A DNA stretch of 64,000 nt from Tritonibacter multivorans. Its GTDB lineage: Bacteria; Pseudomonadota; Alphaproteobacteria; Rhodobacterales; Rhodobacteraceae. Shown in pieces: positions 60,085-64,000 of this stretch. Numbering within the stretch: position 1 is the stretch's first letter; each line of letters opens with the position of its first letter. Where the stretch lies: contig NZ_CYSD01000002.1 in NCBI RefSeq assembly GCF_001458415.1, positions 62,001 through 126,000 on the forward strand, written 5' to 3'. Made by a program: the position numbers and the translations under genes. The notes under the pieces are model-generated. The model was not told where the DNA came from. It did no database searches and was given only the letters and a program-made list of their open reading frames with translations.

Positions 60085-61722
60085 ATGCAATTGCTTCTAC
60101 GCCTTTTGCGCAAAGAGGACGACGGCTATGTGCTGGTTCTGACTTTGCTGCTTTTGCCGATTTTTTTGGGTGCCTCATTGCTCATGGTCGATGTTGGTCG
60201 CGTGACCAACGCGCATGCTGATTTACAGACCGTGGCCGACGCCACCGCATTGACAGCCGCCCGCGAATTGGACGGATCCCCCAACGCAATCGCCAATGCC
60301 CGCCTAGCGATGGCCGAAGTGTCGAACTCCGTGAGCATGCTGTCTGCAGGCGGCGACAACATGCTCCACGAGATTTCATTCTCGACTGAAGACGGCGCCT
60401 TCGTCTCTGTCGCGTTTCTTGACGCGATCCCGACACAAGACGACACCCCAATTGACGCAACCTGGCTTGCAGCCCACCGCGTCGCGGACAGCGCGGCAAC
60501 CGACGCAGCCTATGTCTATGTTCACGTTCAAGCCGGGGATTTCGAACCGCTTGCCGGGTACATCAACGAAGAGGGCCTCTTTGCCAGACCCGCCAGCCGC
60601 CCTATCGGTGCAGTGGCTGTCGCCAAAGTACAGCGCTCCGTTTGCAATGTACCGCCCTTGTTCATCTGCAACCCGTTTGAAGAAGAGAACGGCGTGTTTT
60701 CCACGGATGGCCTCAGAGAGGCCTTCCGCCAAGGTCTCTTGCACGGTCGCATGATCAAACTGCAACCGCTTGGGTCTGATGATCCGGCCCCCGGCCACTA
60801 TGGATTTCTGGAAACATTGGCCGAAGACGGTTCCATTTCCCTTGCAGCGGACGCCGCGCGGCACATCTATGCCGGGAAGGTCAACCCGACCTGCTATAGC
60901 GGCAACAGCGTGACCCCTTCCACCGTTCTGCCGGATGAAATCAAGGACGGGTTCAATACGCGGTTCGATATCCTAAAGGGGGCCTATAACGTCTGGAACA
61001 ACAATGATCCGGGTGTCGAATATGAAATCGCTCCTGCCCGCAATGTGCGCAAAGGCTACAAGCCGGGCCCGGTGAAATTCAAGTTCCTGCCCGAAGTGTG
61101 CACCACCGTTGTCACAGACGACCACTTTGACAACGCCGATGGTGAAACCGACGTGGCCTATGGTTTGCCCGACGATCCGGTGATGACCCGTCCCCCCCTG
61201 GGTGTGACAGGCGCTTTCATTGGCGGCGGCTCCTGGAGCATTGATCAATACCTCGAAGAAAACTATGGCGCAGCGCATGTGAACACGATCAAGAATCAGA
61301 TCACATCGTCCTTTCCGAACCGCCCCCCATCCCGGTTTGATGTCTACCTGGCCGAACAGACGATTCTGCATCCCGACACTGGCGAAGAACTTTACAAATA
61401 CACCCCAGCCGGCGGCGAAAGCGGCGAAGCACTTTGTGCGGCCACGAAACCGGCGACACGTGGCATTGATCCAGTGTCCGACCCCGACAGGCGCCAGTCT
61501 TTTGCGGTGATTGTTGATTGTATCGCAGGGTCGGCACCAACCGGGCTTCCTGACAGCTATCCAGTCAATAGTTTCGCCAGTATTTTTCTCGCGCGCCCGA
61601 TCGAAGAAATTTCCTCCCCCGGTGGAGGAACGCTCGATCTGGAAATCATCGACATGTCCGGGTCTGGAAATGAAGGTGGTTTGGAAAACCTAATGCGCGT
61701 CGAATCGGTTCTTGTCAGATAA
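60085..61722 (+). CDS. TadG-like pilus assembly protein (N-terminal Tad domain)
   Basis: A 545-aa protein with one N-terminal membrane helix (GYVLVLTLLLLPIFLGASL, in part) followed by the Tad_N pattern VDVGRVTNAHADLQTVADATALTAAREL (in part LQTVADATALTAA). The remainder is a large periplasmic domain with several cysteine pairs (CNVPPLFICNPF, CTTVV). ATG 60085 preferred. It is assumed to anchor the Tad machinery in the periplasm. Confidence 0.75.
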   Translation: MQLLLRLLRKEDDGYVLVLTLLLLPIFLGASLLMVDVGRVTNAHADLQTVADATALTAARELDGSPNAIANARLAMAEVSNSVSMLSAGGDNMLHEISFSTEDGAFVSVAFLDAIPTQDDTPIDATWLAAHRVADSAATDAAYVYVHVQAGDFEPLAGYINEEGLFARPASRPIGAVAVAKVQRSVCNVPPLFICNPFEEENGVFSTDGLREAFRQGLLHGRMIKLQPLGSDDPAPGHYGFLETLAEDGSISLAADAARHIYAGKVNPTCYSGNSVTPSTVLPDEIKDGFNTRFDILKGAYNVWNNNDPGVEYEIAPARNVRKGYKPGPVKFKFLPEVCTTVVTDDHFDNADGETDVAYGLPDDPVMTRPPLGVTGAFIGGGSWSIDQYLEENYGAAHVNTIKNQITSSFPNRPPSRFDVYLAEQTILHPDTGEELYKYTPAGGESGEALCAATKPATRGIDPVSDPDRRQSFAVIVDCIAGSAPTGLPDSYPVNSFASIFLARPIEEISSPGGGTLDLEIIDMSGSGNEGGLENLMRVESVLVR

Positions 61723-62021
61723 TACGAGGGCGGCATTAATTTGCAAAACATCAACCGGCACACAACCCCTGCGTTAATATCAATTCAGTCAATTCAGCAT
61801 TGCGATAGCCGAGCACTGATGTAAATGGAACCAATTGAAAGGAATGGAAAATATTCAAGGTTTTCCGCAAAAACGGCCTTGAAAAACCAATAAAAAATGA
61901 GGTAGATTTTAAATGTGGACGGGGCACTGGATCATGTCATTGATCACCAAAGAAGAACCCACACATTCTCAAAGAGCATGTTTATCGCCCATGAGGGCTT
62001 AGTTAGTGGTTGGAGTTAAAA
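61723..62021. other. 299-bp region upstream of the Flp pilin
   Basis: AT-rich, with an imperfect inverted repeat CAAGG...CCTTG at 61857-61882. It likely holds the pilin promoter; pilin genes usually have their own. No gene was seen. Confidence 0.45.
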
Positions 62022-62246
62022 ATGAAGCGTTTCAGCAAAATCAAAGCAATCGATGTTTTCCGTCGCTTTATGAAAGAAGAAGACGGAATCGCGCTGTCTG
62101 AATACCTGGTCGTTCTGGGTCTGATGATCGGTGGCGTTATTGTGGCCGTGACCCTTTTCGGCACAAACCTGGGCATTGCCTGGGACAACTGGGCAGACTG
62201 GATTGTCACGCTGGATGATGGTGTTGTGGCATTGATGACCCCCTAA
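62022..62246 (+). CDS. flp: Flp-type pilin
   Basis: A 74-aa type IVb prepilin. The class-III-like signal EEDG/IALSEYLVV has the cleavage glycine Gly22 and glutamate at position +5 (Glu27), as Flp pilins do, followed by a hydrophobic helix (VLGLMIGGVIVAVTLFG, in part). The TTGGAG ribosome site precedes ATG 62022. It is the structural subunit of the Tad pilus. Confidence 0.85.
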   Translation: MKRFSKIKAIDVFRRFMKEEDGIALSEYLVVLGLMIGGVIVAVTLFGTNLGIAWDNWADWIVTLDDGVVALMTP

Positions 62247-62346
62247 GGGTCTCCTTGGGGTCTCTCCTTTAGTGTCGGCATCGTGCCGTCCAAAAAGGGC
62301 TTTATTTTTCGACCCCACCAAATTGCAAAAAATGCATTTACGGAAT

Positions 62347-62376
62347 CGAGGCCCGACCCGATTGGGCCGGGCCTCG
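62347..62376 (+). terminator. Strong hairpin between flp and cpaB
   Basis: CGAGGCCCG-A-CCC, loop GATT, GGG-C-CGGGCCTCG: 12 paired bases with one mismatch. It has no U-run, so partial termination or mRNA stability control fits a highly expressed pilin followed by less expressed assembly genes. Confidence 0.7.
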
Positions 62377-62459
62377 ATCAATTGTGCTTGAATTGAGTTG
62401 TGGAGTTCGTGTGTGTTTTGCGGCCCCTCATCAATTCAGGATTACCAATGGAGTTCACA

Positions 62460-63560
62460 ATGCGATTTTCTGTTTTTTTCAGCTTCATAATTGCCGCTCT
62501 ATTTGCAGCTGGTGCTGTTTTCGGCGCCCGTGCCTGGTTAGATGCGGAGCGCAGAGAATTGCTAATGGGAATTCTTCCTGAACAGACTGAAACCGTCCCC
62601 ACAGAGACCGTTGTTGTTGCGACGGGAGGAATTGGTTTCGGCGAAAGATTGACCCAAAGAAAACTCAGAGAAATCCCCTGGTCCGGAGATATCCGACCCG
62701 AAGGATCGTTTGAAAAAATTGCTGAGGTTCTTTTGGACGGCACGGAGTCCAAGGCTCGATTTGCATTGACCTCAATTGCGGTCGGCGAACCGCTTTTGGC
62801 AACCAAAGTGACAGAGCCGGGTGTGCGTGCGAAACTGTCAACCGCACTGAGCCCAGGGCTGAAAGCCGTGTCGATCCGCGTCAATGATGTCCTTGGCGTT
62901 GCAGGCTTTGTTCTACCCGGCGACCGCGTCGATATTCTGCTCACGCGGGACGACTTCGTGGATGTTTTGTTGCAAGGGGTGAAAGTTCTGGCGATCGACC
63001 AGATTGCCGATGACCGCAAAGACAAGCCAAGCGTCGTGCGCACGGTGACATTTGAAGTCGGCACACAAGAAGCGCAGAAACTGACGCTTGGCGCGCAGGT
63101 CGGCGTTTTGTCGCTGGCCCTGCGCAACCTCAGCTCGGACGAGCTGGAGGACAATATCCGCATCACCAAAGAAGACCTGAGCGATTTTGACGTGGCGGAC
63201 GGACTCCCTTCCCTCAAAACCGCCAAAGCTGATCCAAACGCAGAACGCGTGGCAGATCTTGAAAAACAACTCGAGGATATGGCGGGGCTGCTGGCGAAGC
63301 AAATGCGGACGATCGAAGAAAAGCTGGAGCGCAAACCGTTGCCGACCCCGGCCCGTGGGGTCAGTTCTGGCAAAGCACGCCCCACATTCGATCCCAGCGC
63401 CAAAATCGGCGTGATCCGAAATGGCAACCGCGAAGAGTACCGGGTCGATGTCCCGCGCCCCACCGCAATAGAGGAAGAACATGCAATGAAAACCTCCGGG
63501 TCGGCGCTCCTGGCATCCTGGGCCAGTTTGCTCGCCGCGCAACATACGCTGAAAGAATAG
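62460..63560 (+). CDS. cpaB: Flp pilus assembly protein CpaB/RcpC
   Basis: A 366-aa protein with N-terminal helix (MRFSVFFSFIIAALFAAGAVFGA in part), SAF-type domain around residues 45-115 (GERLTQRKLREIPW) and the RcpC block PGDRVDILLTRDD. A coiled-coil segment follows near residue 270-300 (VADLEKQLEDMAGLLAKQMRTIEEKLE in part). Start ATG 62460 has GGAG seven bases upstream. Assembles with the secretin. Confidence 0.85.
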   Translation: MRFSVFFSFIIAALFAAGAVFGARAWLDAERRELLMGILPEQTETVPTETVVVATGGIGFGERLTQRKLREIPWSGDIRPEGSFEKIAEVLLDGTESKARFALTSIAVGEPLLATKVTEPGVRAKLSTALSPGLKAVSIRVNDVLGVAGFVLPGDRVDILLTRDDFVDVLLQGVKVLAIDQIADDRKDKPSVVRTVTFEVGTQEAQKLTLGAQVGVLSLALRNLSSDELEDNIRITKEDLSDFDVADGLPSLKTAKADPNAERVADLEKQLEDMAGLLAKQMRTIEEKLERKPLPTPARGVSSGKARPTFDPSAKIGVIRNGNREEYRVDVPRPTAIEEEHAMKTSGSALLASWASLLAAQHTLKE

Positions 63561-63644
63561 GATCGCCCCCTTGCAAGCCCGTTTACGCAACCAGTTTTCG
63601 TCAATAGGCTTAGCTCAGGTGGGGTAGGCAGAGAGTAAGTTGGT

Positions 63645-64000
63645 ATGATTTTAATGCGCACATCCTTCAAGAACGTCCGCGTCCGGGGCACGCCAATAGG
63701 CATGATGCGACGGCTGGGACAGACATTGATAGCAGGTCTGTTCGCCGGCGTGTTCGCCGTAACGAGCCAAACAGCACCCAGTCACGCGCAAACCAGAGAT
63801 GTGATCATCGACGACGGCATCGTGACATCGCTGACATTGGCGCCGGGGCGCACTTTGACGCTCCAGACCAATAGACCCTATGCCGATATTCTCATCGGCA
63901 ATACCAGTGTTTTGGATGTCTTCCCGCTCACCCCAAGTTCGCTTTATGTGCAGACCAAGGGGCTGGGCGCCACAAACGTCACGCTTTATGACGAAGAAAA
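63645..64000 (+). CDS. cpaC: CpaC/RcpA-type secretin, N-terminal part (partial)
   Basis: Only 118 codons are present; the gene runs beyond the window. A signal peptide (GLFAGVFAVTSQTAPSHAQ) is followed by a secretin N-terminal pattern (TLTLAPGRTLTLQTNRPYADILIGN in part, and VDVFPL). Outer-membrane secretin of the Tad pilus in the same order as other Tad loci. Start ATG 63645 or 63654. Confidence 0.75.
   Translation, partial: MILMRTSFKNVRVRGTPIGMMRRLGQTLIAGLFAGVFAVTSQTAPSHAQTRDVIIDDGIVTSLTLAPGRTLTLQTNRPYADILIGNTSVLDVFPLTPSSLYVQTKGLGATNVTLYDEE

Noticed and set aside
1-64000. CRISPR arrays, tRNA and rRNA genes, integrases, insertion sequences
   Set aside because: No regularly spaced direct repeats, tRNA-like cloverleaf with a CCA-type end, rRNA segment or transposase/integrase-like protein was recognised on reading both strands; a dedicated scan could still find a tRNA.

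Overview
The window looks like a chromosomal or large-replicon segment of a marine alphaproteobacterium of the Rhodobacteraceae (Roseobacter group). The grounds are high GC, gene families typical of that group (fused betaine-type ABC permeases, DMGDH/GcvT-like oxidoreductases, XdhABC with a BMP-family purine transporter, a Tad/Flp pilus locus) and a GC-rich interspersed palindromic repeat whose flank reads CATCTTTTTCCAAATATCCC. No rRNA, tRNA, CRISPR array, integrase or transposase was seen.

Layout. (1) 1-3615, minus strand: a surface-polysaccharide type cluster (WecE-like sugar aminotransferase, LuxE, LuxC and the start of a further gene). (2) 3774-16701, minus strand: ten tightly packed genes, apparently one operon. 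They encode a betaine/choline-type ABC importer, a choline/ethanolamine-kinase-like protein, a DMGDH-like flavoenzyme, an IMPase-family phosphatase, an N-formylglutamate amidohydrolase-family hydrolase, a glutamine-synthetase-like ligase, an aldehyde dehydrogenase and an iron alcohol dehydrogenase, with a divergent DeoR regulator. I infer catabolism of a (methylated) amino alcohol through gamma-glutamylated intermediates. (3) 18216-22265, plus strand: a second glycan cluster (DegT aminotransferase, hexapeptide acyltransferase, WecF/GT56-like glycosyltransferase) followed by a probable YopT/AvrPphB-like cysteine peptidase. (4) 22491-23585: a PreA-like dihydropyrimidine dehydrogenase subunit with a RutR-like palindrome in front of it.

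(5) 23981-42002: a large iron locus. It holds a FatB/CeuE-like ABC importer for ferric siderophore, a TonB-dependent receptor, a petrobactin-type biosynthesis operon (asbA, asbB, asbC, an asbD-asbE fusion, asbF), an ABC exporter, and a DUF2218-exbB-exbD-exbD-tonB operon. Three near-identical palindromes (TAGTA-AAA-TACTA) lie in front of the receptor, the asb operon and the DUF2218/exbB operon and are candidate iron-responsive operators. Together these genes would make, possibly export, capture and import a 3,4-catecholate/citrate siderophore.

(6) 42316-47627, minus strand: a CUT1-type ABC importer with a GpdQ/CpdA-like phosphodiesterase and a divergent LysR regulator with a perfect palindrome between them. 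(7) 49262-58752, plus strand: xdhABC and a BMP-family (purine nucleoside type) ABC importer, a purine salvage/catabolism unit. (8) 58986-64000, plus strand: the beginning of a Tad/Flp pilus cluster (TPR lipoprotein, prepilin peptidase, TadG-like protein, Flp pilin, CpaB, partial CpaC).

The most unusual structural signal is the palindromic repeat family. It has three intergenic copies and two copies in frame inside xdhA and xdhB, with compensatory stem changes between copies.
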